From Actinomycetota bacterium (GTDB lineage: Bacteria; Actinomycetota; Coriobacteriia; Anaerosomatales; Anaerosomataceae), in NCBI GenBank assembly GCA_011372845.1, contig DSAI01000209.1, positions 1 to 13,008 of the forward strand: 13,008 nt of DNA, in the 5' to 3' direction. Positions within the stretch are counted from its first letter, which is position 1; the number at the start of each line of letters is the position of its first letter. Of the stretch, positions 5,347 to 12,228 are shown in pieces. The position numbers were made by a program, and so were the translations under genes. Below the pieces are notes generated by a model. It was not told where the DNA came from and did no database searches. It saw only the letters and a program-made list of their open reading frames with translations.

Positions 5347-7418
5347 GGATCGCTCAGACGATCGTCCGCGGCCGCAGAACGGTCATGGCGATCACGGCGC
5401 TGCTGGTGATCGCCGGTATCTGGGGAATGATCAACAACCGTATCAACTACGATCTCATGTCGTACCTGCCCGCCGACCTGGATTCGATGCAGGGTCTGGA
5501 GATCGTGGACGAGGAGTTCGCCCTCGGCACCATGGTGCAGATCATGGTGTACGACGAGAGCGACGCCACCGTGGATGCGATCGCCGAACGGATACGCGGG
5601 GTCGAGGGCGTCAAGGCCGTGCACTGGGTCACCGATCTGGCGCCCGTGACGCAGCCCACGGAGTTCCGCGACGAAGAGGTGGTGTCGAACTACTATGCTG
5701 AGGGAGGCACGCTGCTCCAGGTAGCGTTCGACGGCGGCTCGAACGACCCGCACGTGAAGGAGGCAATCAGGCAGATCCGCGACCTGCTGGACGGCTACGA
5801 CACACTGCTTACCGGGCACCAGCAGTTGGAGCTGGAAGAGGTGATGAGCCAGGACACGGTGAAGTTCGCGCTCGCGGCGCTCGTGCTCGTGACGATCGTG
5901 TTGCTGCTCACCATCCCGTCGATCGTGGTGCCGCTCCTCTTCGTGCTCACCATCGGAGCGGCAGTGGTGCTCAACCTGGGGCTGTCGCACTACCTCGGTC
6001 AGCAGATGTCGTACATCACGGGCGTGATCGTCTTCGCCCTGCAGTTCGCCGTCACCATGGACTACGCGCTGTTCCTGTACCACCGCTTCGATGAGGAGCG
6101 CCGCCGCTCCGAGCCCGAAGAGGCGATGATCACCGCGGTGGCCACGACGTTCAAGTCGATCTCCGCTGCCGCCATCACCACGTTCGCGGGCTTCCTGGCG
6201 CTCATGGTCATGCACCTCGGTTTCGGCGAGGACCTCGGCGTGACGCTGGCGCGGGGCGTCCTCATCACCCTTGTGGCGGTGGTGACCCTGCTGCCTGCTC
6301 TGATCCTGACAGCGCTTCCCCTTATAGACCGGATCCGGCACAAGACGCCGTCGTTCGACTTCTCCAGACTCGGCCACTTCGTAGCGAAGCACGCCGGTGT
6401 CGTATCGATAGTGGGGCTGCTGCTCTTCGTACCGGCCCTCTGGGCGAACTCCCAGATAGACATCACGTACGACCTCAACACGAGCCTCCCGCACGACATG
6501 CCGTCGGTGCAGGCCGACGAGGCTATCTCGGAGGCATTCGGCCGGGAGGGCACCATGATCGTCGCCCTTGAGGATACGGGCAGTGCGGTGGACCTCGAGC
6601 GGCTCAGCGACCGGCTGGAGGGCATCGAGGGGGTCACACGGGCCTTCGGGTACGGGTCATTGGTGGATCCGCGGATCCCCGTCGAGTTCGTGCCAGCGGA
6701 GGCGCGGGAGTCCTTCTTCTCGGGTGGCTACACATACCTCACGCTGGACGTCTCATACGGCATGGCCGACCCGCGGCTCACCGAGACGATCGAGGCCGTT
6801 CGTGCCGTCTCCGATGCAGAGTGGCCGGGCGCGTCGTACGTCACGGGGCAGTCGGTCCTGATGAACGACATGGAGCGGGTGTCCGAGGGCGACGACGTGC
6901 GCATCAACCTCATCTCGATCGTGGCGATCGTGGTGATCATCGGCATCGCGTTCAAGTCGGTGGCCATCCCGGTGGCGTTGGTGGCGGTGATCCAGCTTGC
7001 GATCCTCGTCAACCAGGGCTTCGAGGCGTTCGGCGGCGGCGAGCTCATCTTCGTCTCATCGCTCGCGATCGGAGCCATCCAGCTCGGCGCGACCGTCGAT
7101 TACGCGATCCTCATCACCACGCGCTACGAAGAGGAACTCAAGCGTACGCGGGACAGGGTGGAGGCCATCACGGTCGCCGTGTCCGAGTCGAGCAAGTCCA
7201 TCCTGGTGAGCGCTTCCACGATGTTCGCGGCGACGATCGCGCTCGCGGTGATGTCGAGCATCGGGATCATCTCGTCGCTCACGATGCTCATCGCCCGCGG
7301 AGCGCTGGTGAGCTTCTTTGTGGTGCTGGTGATCCTGCCCGCGATCCTTGTCGTCGGGCAACCGTTGTACGAACGGCTCAGCATCGGCTGGCCGCGTCAT
7401 ACCGTGAAGGGTGAGTAG
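5340..7418 (+). CDS. MMPL/RND superfamily transporter
   Basis: A 692-residue integral membrane protein with the duplicated RND layout. Each half has one membrane segment (TM1 about 14-32; TM7 about 350-370), a large extracytoplasmic loop (about 33-174 and 371-520) and then five membrane segments. The charged pairs used for proton coupling in MMPL proteins are present in both halves: Asp241-Tyr242 in FAVTMDYALFLYHRF and Asp587-Tyr588 in GATVDYAILITTRYEEEL. The length fits the shorter MMPL/YdgH-like class rather than the mycobacterial lipid exporters. These proteins move lipids or other hydrophobic molecules, or drugs, using the proton gradient; the substrate here is unknown. Translation is coupled to tetR by a 7-base overlap, and an exported helical protein follows after 3 bases, suggesting a two-part envelope system. 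Confidence 0.94.
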   Translation: MLRIAQTIVRGRRTVMAITALLVIAGIWGMINNRINYDLMSYLPADLDSMQGLEIVDEEFALGTMVQIMVYDESDATVDAIAERIRGVEGVKAVHWVTDLAPVTQPTEFRDEEVVSNYYAEGGTLLQVAFDGGSNDPHVKEAIRQIRDLLDGYDTLLTGHQQLELEEVMSQDTVKFALAALVLVTIVLLLTIPSIVVPLLFVLTIGAAVVLNLGLSHYLGQQMSYITGVIVFALQFAVTMDYALFLYHRFDEERRRSEPEEAMITAVATTFKSISAAAITTFAGFLALMVMHLGFGEDLGVTLARGVLITLVAVVTLLPALILTALPLIDRIRHKTPSFDFSRLGHFVAKHAGVVSIVGLLLFVPALWANSQIDITYDLNTSLPHDMPSVQADEAISEAFGREGTMIVALEDTGSAVDLERLSDRLEGIEGVTRAFGYGSLVDPRIPVEFVPAEARESFFSGGYTYLTLDVSYGMADPRLTETIEAVRAVSDAEWPGASYVTGQSVLMNDMERVSEGDDVRINLISIVAIVVIIGIAFKSVAIPVALVAVIQLAILVNQGFEAFGGGELIFVSSLAIGAIQLGATVDYAILITTRYEEELKRTRDRVEAITVAVSESSKSILVSASTMFAATIALAVMSSIGIISSLTMLIARGALVSFFVVLVILPAILVVGQPLYERLSIGWPRHTVKGE

Positions 7419-7421
7419 CAC

Positions 7422-9383
7422 ATGGCACAGCCCCTGAAGATCGTCCGCGTGACCCGCCGGGCCTCCATCGTCGCGGTGCTGACGGCCGTGACGCTGATGT
7501 CCGCCGCGGTAGCCTCATCAGCTCCGGCGCCGGGCGCTCCTGATTCGCTGGTGGACAACGAGACGGTGTACGTGGTCGCCGACGCGTCCGGCACGCCGCA
7601 GACCACCGTCGTCGTCGATTGGCTGCAAGTGGAAGGACACGGCACGTTCGAAATCGCCGATCCTGCGCCGGGCGCTGGCGCGATAGAGTCGCTCACCGAT
7701 GGCTTCGACCCCGTGAAGAGCGGTGACACCGTGGCCGCCACGGTGGACGTGGACGGATACGGCGACTTCTTCTACCGCGCCGAGACCGACGCTCCTCTGC
7801 CGATCGATATCTCCGTCACCTATGTCCTCGATGGTGAGGAGATGGCGCCTGATGAGATCGCGGGCAAGAGCGGCCGTCTCCGCATCGAGTTCGAGGTCGT
7901 GAACCGTCTCGAGCGCACCGAGGTCGTCGAGTACCTGGATGCCGAAGGCGCCCCGGCGTCGTCCGAGGTCACCTATACCGTGCCGCTCCTGTGTATCCCG
8001 CAACTCGAACTCGACGGCACGCGCATGACAGGTGTCGTGCCCCCGGAGGGGTCTCAGCTCGCCATCGCGGGTCAGACGATGACGTACGCCATCCCGATGA
8101 TGCCGATGCCCGAGGCTTCGGTGGCAATCGAGATGGACGCGCGCGACATCGAGTTGGCGCCCACGATCGTCTCGGTGTTCCCCACGCTCTCCGCCTCGCC
8201 GGATTTCTCCATGGTCGATGAGCTCGTGCAGCTGCGCGACTCGTTGTCGCTTCTGGAGGAGCTGTCGTCGGGGCACCGCACGGTGGCACAACGCATCAGC
8301 GGCGAGCTGGCCGCGTACGACCTCTCGTCGATGACGGGCGCTGCCGACGGCCTGAGCGCGCTCCGGACCGGGCTCGATGAGCTGACCGTTGGCGCGGAAG
8401 GTCTCGCGCGGCTCTCGGCCGGTCAGTATGCCTACCTCGACGGTGTGATCGGGTCGATCGATACGTCGCAGTTCGACCAGCTCGGTCAGCTGGGCGTGGC
8501 GATCTCGGACATGCGGGCGGCCGCGTCACAACTCGAGACGGGCACCGCCGGTCTCGTGACGCTGCTCGATGGTCAGATCGCACTGGCCGAGTCGGTGAAG
8601 GCTTCCAATGCCGCTCTGCTGGCCGAGGCATCGGGATACGCAGCCGAGTATGGCGCGTACAGCACCGACGCCACGGCGCTCGCCGCGTCCGGCGACTTCG
8701 CGAGCCTTGCGAGCGGGCTCGGCGCGCAGGACCACCTGCTGGGCGTCCTGCTCGACGGCGGCGACCCGGACGGCCCGGGGCCACAGCCAGCGATGCCCGG
8801 ACTTCGCGATACGCGCGACTCCCTCGCGCAGATCCGTGACGGACTCACCGGCCTGCGGCAAGGACTTGAAGCCCTGGAGGCACAGGCGGGGTCGCTGAGC
8901 GCGGTCCCCGGAGCATTCGAGCGGATGAAAGGCGCGTTGATCGTCTTGCGCGATGGCGGCGACCCCGACGGCGCCGGACCCGCGCCGGTGATGCCGGGCC
9001 TGGAGGCCACCAGGGACGGCCTTGCCGGGCTGGCCGACGGCATCGGTCAGGCCGCAGCGGGGTTCGTCGGCTCGTCCGACCAGTTCGAGATGCTCGACGA
9101 GGTGCCAGCGATGATGGCCGAGCTGCAGTCTGTCCTGAGCGCGCTGGCCGATGGCGGGACGGTGGAAGGTTCCGAGCTGCCGGGGATCGATACGACGGTC
9201 GGGGCGCTCGATGAGATGGGCACCGGCCTCGGTGACGGTATCGCCGAGGCGAGGGAGGGCGAAGCGCTCACCAACGCCATGAAGCGTGCGGCAGACGGCT
9301 ACACGTCGTTCCTGGGGTCACCCGATGGCGCCGTGGGGCGCCTCAGCTTCCTGTTCAAGATCGACGGCGTCTCGGTGCCCTAG
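7422..9383 (+). CDS. Exported helical/coiled-coil partner of the MMPL transporter (YhgE/Pip-like architecture)
   Basis: A 653-residue protein with a signal sequence (basic start, hydrophobic about 14-33, likely cleavage near ASSA, residue 34). Residues about 40-265 look like beta-rich domains with no family I can name. From about 265 to 610 it is helical, with recurrent Leu-x-x-Gly turns (LRTG, LTVG, LSAG, LRQG) like the heptads of YhgE/Pip-type proteins that often accompany MMPL transporters. Three 66-residue units begin at residues 445, 511 and 577, each opening with DGG; the first two continue DPDGxGP and all reach a PG. No second membrane segment is visible, and the end (RLSFLFKIDGVSVP) resembles the tail of similar proteins as I remember them. 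It starts 3 bases after the transporter stop, so a periplasmic or cell-surface adaptor role is inferred. A strong stem-loop ends the operon. Confidence 0.8.
   Translation: MAQPLKIVRVTRRASIVAVLTAVTLMSAAVASSAPAPGAPDSLVDNETVYVVADASGTPQTTVVVDWLQVEGHGTFEIADPAPGAGAIESLTDGFDPVKSGDTVAATVDVDGYGDFFYRAETDAPLPIDISVTYVLDGEEMAPDEIAGKSGRLRIEFEVVNRLERTEVVEYLDAEGAPASSEVTYTVPLLCIPQLELDGTRMTGVVPPEGSQLAIAGQTMTYAIPMMPMPEASVAIEMDARDIELAPTIVSVFPTLSASPDFSMVDELVQLRDSLSLLEELSSGHRTVAQRISGELAAYDLSSMTGAADGLSALRTGLDELTVGAEGLARLSAGQYAYLDGVIGSIDTSQFDQLGQLGVAISDMRAAASQLETGTAGLVTLLDGQIALAESVKASNAALLAEASGYAAEYGAYSTDATALAASGDFASLASGLGAQDHLLGVLLDGGDPDGPGPQPAMPGLRDTRDSLAQIRDGLTGLRQGLEALEAQAGSLSAVPGAFERMKGALIVLRDGGDPDGAGPAPVMPGLEATRDGLAGLADGIGQAAAGFVGSSDQFEMLDEVPAMMAELQSVLSALADGGTVEGSELPGIDTTVGALDEMGTGLGDGIAEAREGEALTNAMKRAADGYTSFLGSPDGAVGRLSFLFKIDGVSVP
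8754..9236 (+). repeat. Three in-frame 198-bp repeats encoding 66-residue units
   Basis: Units start at 8754, 8952 and 9150, exactly 198 bases apart. The first two share DGGDPDG, GP, MPGL, TRD and a following GL-rich helix; the third keeps DGG, LPG, an aligned helix and its Leu/Gly pattern but has lost DPDG. Identity is clearer in protein than in DNA, so the duplication is old. The third unit is only partly preserved. Confidence 0.75.
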
Positions 9384-9412
9384 GTCCGGCGAAGCGTCTT
9401 CGATTGCACCAC

Positions 9413-9446
9413 ACGGCTCCCTGCCGGATAGCCGGCGGGGAGCCGT
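9413..9446 (+). terminator. Strong stem-loop terminator after the MMPL operon
   Basis: CGGCTCCC then GCCGG (9414-9427) pairs with CCGGC then GGGAGCCG (9432-9445). One G-T wobble and an extra A-T closing pair give about 15 pairs around an ATAG loop. It starts 30 bases after the stop codon. There is no T-run behind it. Confidence 0.75.
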
Positions 9447-9471
9447 CGCGTGCGCGTGCGTACGTACGTGG

Positions 9472-9477
9472 TAGTCT
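9472..9477 (+). promoter_or_regulatory. Possible -10 element for the degV operon
   Basis: TAGTCT fits the TANNNT pattern of actinobacterial -10 elements and lies between the upstream terminator and the first degV start, where a promoter is expected. No -35 match is seen at 16-18 bases upstream. Low certainty. Confidence 0.3.
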
Positions 9478-9501
9478 GTGCGGGCAGGGTCCCGCTGTTC
9501 C

Positions 9502-9510
9502 GGGGAGGAG
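9502..9510 (+). promoter_or_regulatory. Ribosome binding site deciding the first degV start
   Basis: GGGGAGGAG ends six bases before the GTG at 9517. This supports that start over the upstream in-frame ATG/GTG codons from 9478, and it gives the usual DegV N-terminus with VITDSTS near the beginning. Confidence 0.65.
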
Positions 9511-9516
9511 CCGCTC

Positions 9517-10383
9517 GTGGACGTCAAGGTGATCACTGACAGCACATCGTACATCCCGCGCGTGCAGCGCGAGTCGCTCGACATCGGTGTCACGACGCTC
9601 TCGTCGCTGCTCGATGGCGTGACGTACGCCGACGACCCCGACGACTGCTCGGCCTTCTACGAGGCGCTCGCCGCCTCCGACTCATTTCCGACGACGTCGC
9701 AGCCAGTGGTGCAGGATGTCGTGGACATGATGGAGGAGCGTGTGGCCGCAGGCCATGCGGTGGTAGGCGTCTTCATCTCGGAGCGCATGAGCGGTACGTA
9801 CTCCACGGCGCTGCTCGCGCGTGACATGGTCCTTGAGCGGTATCCCGACGCCCGGATCGAGGTGGTGGACGGGATGAGCAACTGCATGGAGCTCGGATAC
9901 GCGGTGCTCGCGGCAGCCGAGAAGGCTGCCGACGGCGGGAACGCCGCCGAGGTTGTGGAAGCGGCTCGCGAGCGCACGCTTCACACGAGATTCCTCTTCA
10001 CGCCCCTCACGCTCGAATACCTGCGTCGCGGGGGCAGGATAGGGAATGCGCAGTCGTTGCTCGCAACGCTGCTGCAGATCAAGCCGATCCTCACGGTGGT
10101 GGACGGGGTCACCGACACCTTCGCCAAGGTGCGTACCGTACAGAAGGCGCACGACCTGATCGTGGACACGTTCGCGAGCGACATCCGCGAGAAGGGCGGT
10201 CTGGGTGGCGTCTGTGTGCATCACATCAACGACCCGGCTGCCGGACAGCGGTTCGCGGATCGCATCGCTGAAGTCGCCGACAGACCGGTCGACCTCATCG
10301 ACATCGGCCCGGTGATCGGCACGCATGTGGGTCCGGGTACGGTAGGAGTCGTCTACTATACGAATGACCTGATGCACAAGTAG
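9517..10383 (+). CDS. DegV family fatty-acid-binding protein (FakB-like), copy 1
   Basis: A 288-residue cytosolic protein of the DegV family. Members characterised as FakB hold a fatty acid so that the kinase FakA can phosphorylate it for phospholipid synthesis. Conserved parts are intact: VITDSTS at 5-11, TTSQP at 59-63, SGTYST from 92, LEYLRRGGRIG ending at 176, and GPVIGTHVGPG at 264-274 with His270, matching the Ser/Thr/His groups that bind the carboxylate in FakB structures. The length is typical. No FakA kinase lies in the window, so it would have to be encoded elsewhere. It heads an operon with a second, divergent DegV 70 bases downstream and a hydrolase after that. Which fatty acid it prefers cannot be read from the sequence. 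Confidence 0.93.
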   Translation: MDVKVITDSTSYIPRVQRESLDIGVTTLSSLLDGVTYADDPDDCSAFYEALAASDSFPTTSQPVVQDVVDMMEERVAAGHAVVGVFISERMSGTYSTALLARDMVLERYPDARIEVVDGMSNCMELGYAVLAAAEKAADGGNAAEVVEAARERTLHTRFLFTPLTLEYLRRGGRIGNAQSLLATLLQIKPILTVVDGVTDTFAKVRTVQKAHDLIVDTFASDIREKGGLGGVCVHHINDPAAGQRFADRIAEVADRPVDLIDIGPVIGTHVGPGTVGVVYYTNDLMHK

Positions 10384-10453
10384 GACTGAGTCATGCATGT
10401 GCCGTGCGCGGTTCCAGGGGTGGACTGCGCCAACACGCTGTGGGGAGCATTCC

Positions 10454-11308
10454 ATGTTACTCATCGATACCTGCTCGGACCTGCCGGCCGGACTCGTCGA
10501 GGAACTCGGCGTGGAGGTCCTTCACTTCCCGTACACGTTCGGAGGGGTCGAGCTCCGGGACGACTTCGGGCGCACCCAGTCGCACGGCGAGTTCTATGCA
10601 GCCATGCGGGCGGGAGAGCACCCCACCACGATCCAGGTGCCGCGCCAGACGTTCATCGATGTTTTCACCCGGTATGCCGCGGTCGGAGAGCCTATCATGT
10701 ACCTTGGCTTCTCCTCGGCGCTTTCGGGCACCTTCGACACTGCCTGGGTGGCGCGCCGGGAGGTACTGGAGCAGTATCCCGATGCGGACATCAGGCTCGT
10801 GGACACCAAGGCGGCCGCGGTGGCGGAGGGCCTGCTCGTGTATGAGGCCGCCAGGCGCTGGCGCGACGGCATGGACTTCGACGCTCTCGAGGTATGGATC
10901 GCCGAACAGCGGCGCCGCCTCAACGGGTGGTTCATCGTGGACGACCTGGAGACCCTGCGACGCGGAGGCCGGCTCAACGGGGCGGTTGCCGCTGCCGGCA
11001 CGCTGCTCGACGTGAAGCCGCTTCTGCACGTGACGAGCGATGGGCGTCTCGAACTCAAACGGTCGATTCGTGGTAGGGCAAAGTCGATGCGCGCGCTCGC
11101 CGACCTCGTTGCCGAGCGGGCGGCCGACCCGTCATCGCAGACGATCGCGGTGGCGCACGCCGACGTCCCCGACGACGCCGATCGGCTGAAAGCGCTGATC
11201 GAGGAACGCGTTGATGTCGCCGACATCATGACCATGCAGACAGGTCCTGTGATCGGCGCGCATACCGGACCGGGCATGCTCGCGGTGGTGTTCTGGGGGG
11301 AGGCGTAG
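10454..11308 (+). CDS. DegV family protein, divergent copy 2
   Basis: A 284-residue DegV paralogue. It has the same fold markers: LIDTCSDLPAGLVEELGVEV at the start, SGTF from 91, LETLRRGGRLNG around 169-176 and GPVIGAHTGPG from 264 with His270. Two pocket positions differ from copy 1: TTSQP is replaced by TTIQVP (58-63), losing the Ser, and GTH is replaced by GAH. The opening motif is DTCSD rather than DSTS. It may therefore hold a different acyl chain or another ligand. The ATG at 10454 has GGGGAG six bases upstream; the frame is open to 10397, but the extra 19 residues do not look like DegV. It is followed after 5 bases by the hydrolase gene, so the two are certainly cotranscribed. Confidence 0.9.
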   Translation: MLLIDTCSDLPAGLVEELGVEVLHFPYTFGGVELRDDFGRTQSHGEFYAAMRAGEHPTTIQVPRQTFIDVFTRYAAVGEPIMYLGFSSALSGTFDTAWVARREVLEQYPDADIRLVDTKAAAVAEGLLVYEAARRWRDGMDFDALEVWIAEQRRRLNGWFIVDDLETLRRGGRLNGAVAAAGTLLDVKPLLHVTSDGRLELKRSIRGRAKSMRALADLVAERAADPSSQTIAVAHADVPDDADRLKALIEERVDVADIMTMQTGPVIGAHTGPGMLAVVFWGEA

Positions 11309-11313
11309 GCAGG

Positions 11314-12171
11314 GTGGCTTCCCGGGCGTGGGAGATCGCGGAACGGCTCTCGCTCCCGCTGCTGTACGCGGAGCTCAGGGCTCGCGGCTCCGGGGCGGCT
11401 TCCGCCTTCACGGAGGAGATGCTGTCGTTCGGCCCTTCGGCGGAGCAGCATGTCCTGCTCGTGTGCCCTCAGAACGTCCGTCCCGGTGCGCCGCTCGTCT
11501 ACTTCTTGCACGGCGGAAGCTGGCGGCATGGCTCCCCGGGCGACTTCAGGGCCGTGGGCAGATTCCTCGCGCGTAACGGCTATGTCACCGCGCTCGGCGG
11601 GTACCGCCTCCTCCCTGGCTCGGTGTTCCCCGCACAGCTGCACGATACGGTGGACGGGATGGCTGAGGCGGTGCGTCATCTCAAGGAGGCCGGCCTCCCG
11701 CCGGGAGCCGTGGTGCTCGCCGGCCAGTCGGCTGGTGCGCATCTTGCCGCGCTGGCCGCCTTCGACCTGGAGACCCGGCGGCTCCGCGGAGCGGGTGACC
11801 TGCCGCTGTCGGGTGTCCTCGCCGTGAGCGGCGTCCTTGACCTCGAGGTGCTGTGTCCCGACCGCTCGGCCTGCCTTCTTGTGCGGGACCTCATGGGCGG
11901 GGAGGACGGATGGGAGCAAGCCGATCCTGCCCGGTTCGTGCATGGCGGACCCGTGATCCCCGTGCTTGCTCTTCATGGCTCCCGCGATCCGCTCGTGCCC
12001 GTGGAGGTGGCCGCCTCGTTCGTGTTGCGTGCCAACGGTGCCGAGGGGGACCATGCTGTCTTCGCAGCCGACCCGAAGGGTCACCACTCGGATCTCCTGA
12101 GGGTGTTCTTCGGCACATCGTCCCTTACGCCGACGATGCTCGCATGGCTCGAGGACGTGATAGCGCCCTGA
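11314..12171 (+). CDS. Alpha/beta hydrolase, esterase/lipase of the HGG (BD-FAE/hormone-sensitive lipase-like) type
   Basis: A 285-residue probable carboxylester hydrolase. The oxyanion-hole motif HGGSW is at 66-70, the nucleophile elbow GQSAG at 137-141 with Ser139, the acid in HGSRDPLVPV at Asp225, and the base in KGHHSDLL at His257 or His258, in the canonical order. The start VASRAWEIAERL has no signal peptide, so it is cytosolic. The GTG start at 11314 follows a GGGGGGAGG site about eleven bases upstream and lies only 5 bases after the second degV. Its place behind two fatty-acid-binding proteins suggests release of acyl chains that DegV proteins then hold; this is inference from context. 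A small-ester esterase or peptidase is possible. A bidirectional stem-loop follows immediately. Confidence 0.88.
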   Translation: MASRAWEIAERLSLPLLYAELRARGSGAASAFTEEMLSFGPSAEQHVLLVCPQNVRPGAPLVYFLHGGSWRHGSPGDFRAVGRFLARNGYVTALGGYRLLPGSVFPAQLHDTVDGMAEAVRHLKEAGLPPGAVVLAGQSAGAHLAALAAFDLETRRLRGAGDLPLSGVLAVSGVLDLEVLCPDRSACLLVRDLMGGEDGWEQADPARFVHGGPVIPVLALHGSRDPLVPVEVAASFVLRANGAEGDHAVFAADPKGHHSDLLRVFFGTSSLTPTMLAWLEDVIAP

Positions 12172-12176
12172 CAGCA

Positions 12177-12208
12177 CACGAACGGCCGGCATGTGCCGGC
12201 CGTTCGTG
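12177..12208. terminator. Bidirectional 15-bp stem-loop between convergent genes
   Basis: CACGAACGGCCGGCA (12177-12191) and TGCCGGCCGTTCGTG (12194-12208) are exact reverse complements, leaving a short ATGT-type loop. It begins six bases after the hydrolase stop and ends 20 bases before the stop of the minus-strand gene, so it can end transcription from both sides. There is no T-run on either strand. Confidence 0.8.
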
Positions 12209-12228
12209 GAGTCGATGCAACGCGTGTG

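Noticed and set aside
5343..6494. Minus-strand open frame of 383 codons opposite the MMPL gene.
   Set aside because: The translation is His/Arg/Glu/Asp-rich and without motifs, and it lies wholly within a well-supported transporter gene.
9459..9468. Palindrome CGTACGTACG upstream of the first degV gene.
   Set aside because: Short, made of a simple alternating CGTA repeat in GC-rich DNA; no regulator or promoter geometry supports an operator.
10397..10453. N-terminal extension of DegV copy 2 to ATG 10397.
   Set aside because: The extra 19 residues are Cys/Arg/Trp-rich and unlike any DegV start; ATG 10454 has a good ribosome binding site and begins with the conserved LLIDT.
10594..12192. Long open frame of 532 codons on the minus strand opposite degV copy 2 and the hydrolase.
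   Set aside because: It is the antisense shadow of two clear plus-strand genes with full catalytic motifs; its own translation is rich in Arg, His, Ser and Pro with no domain, as expected in GC-rich DNA.
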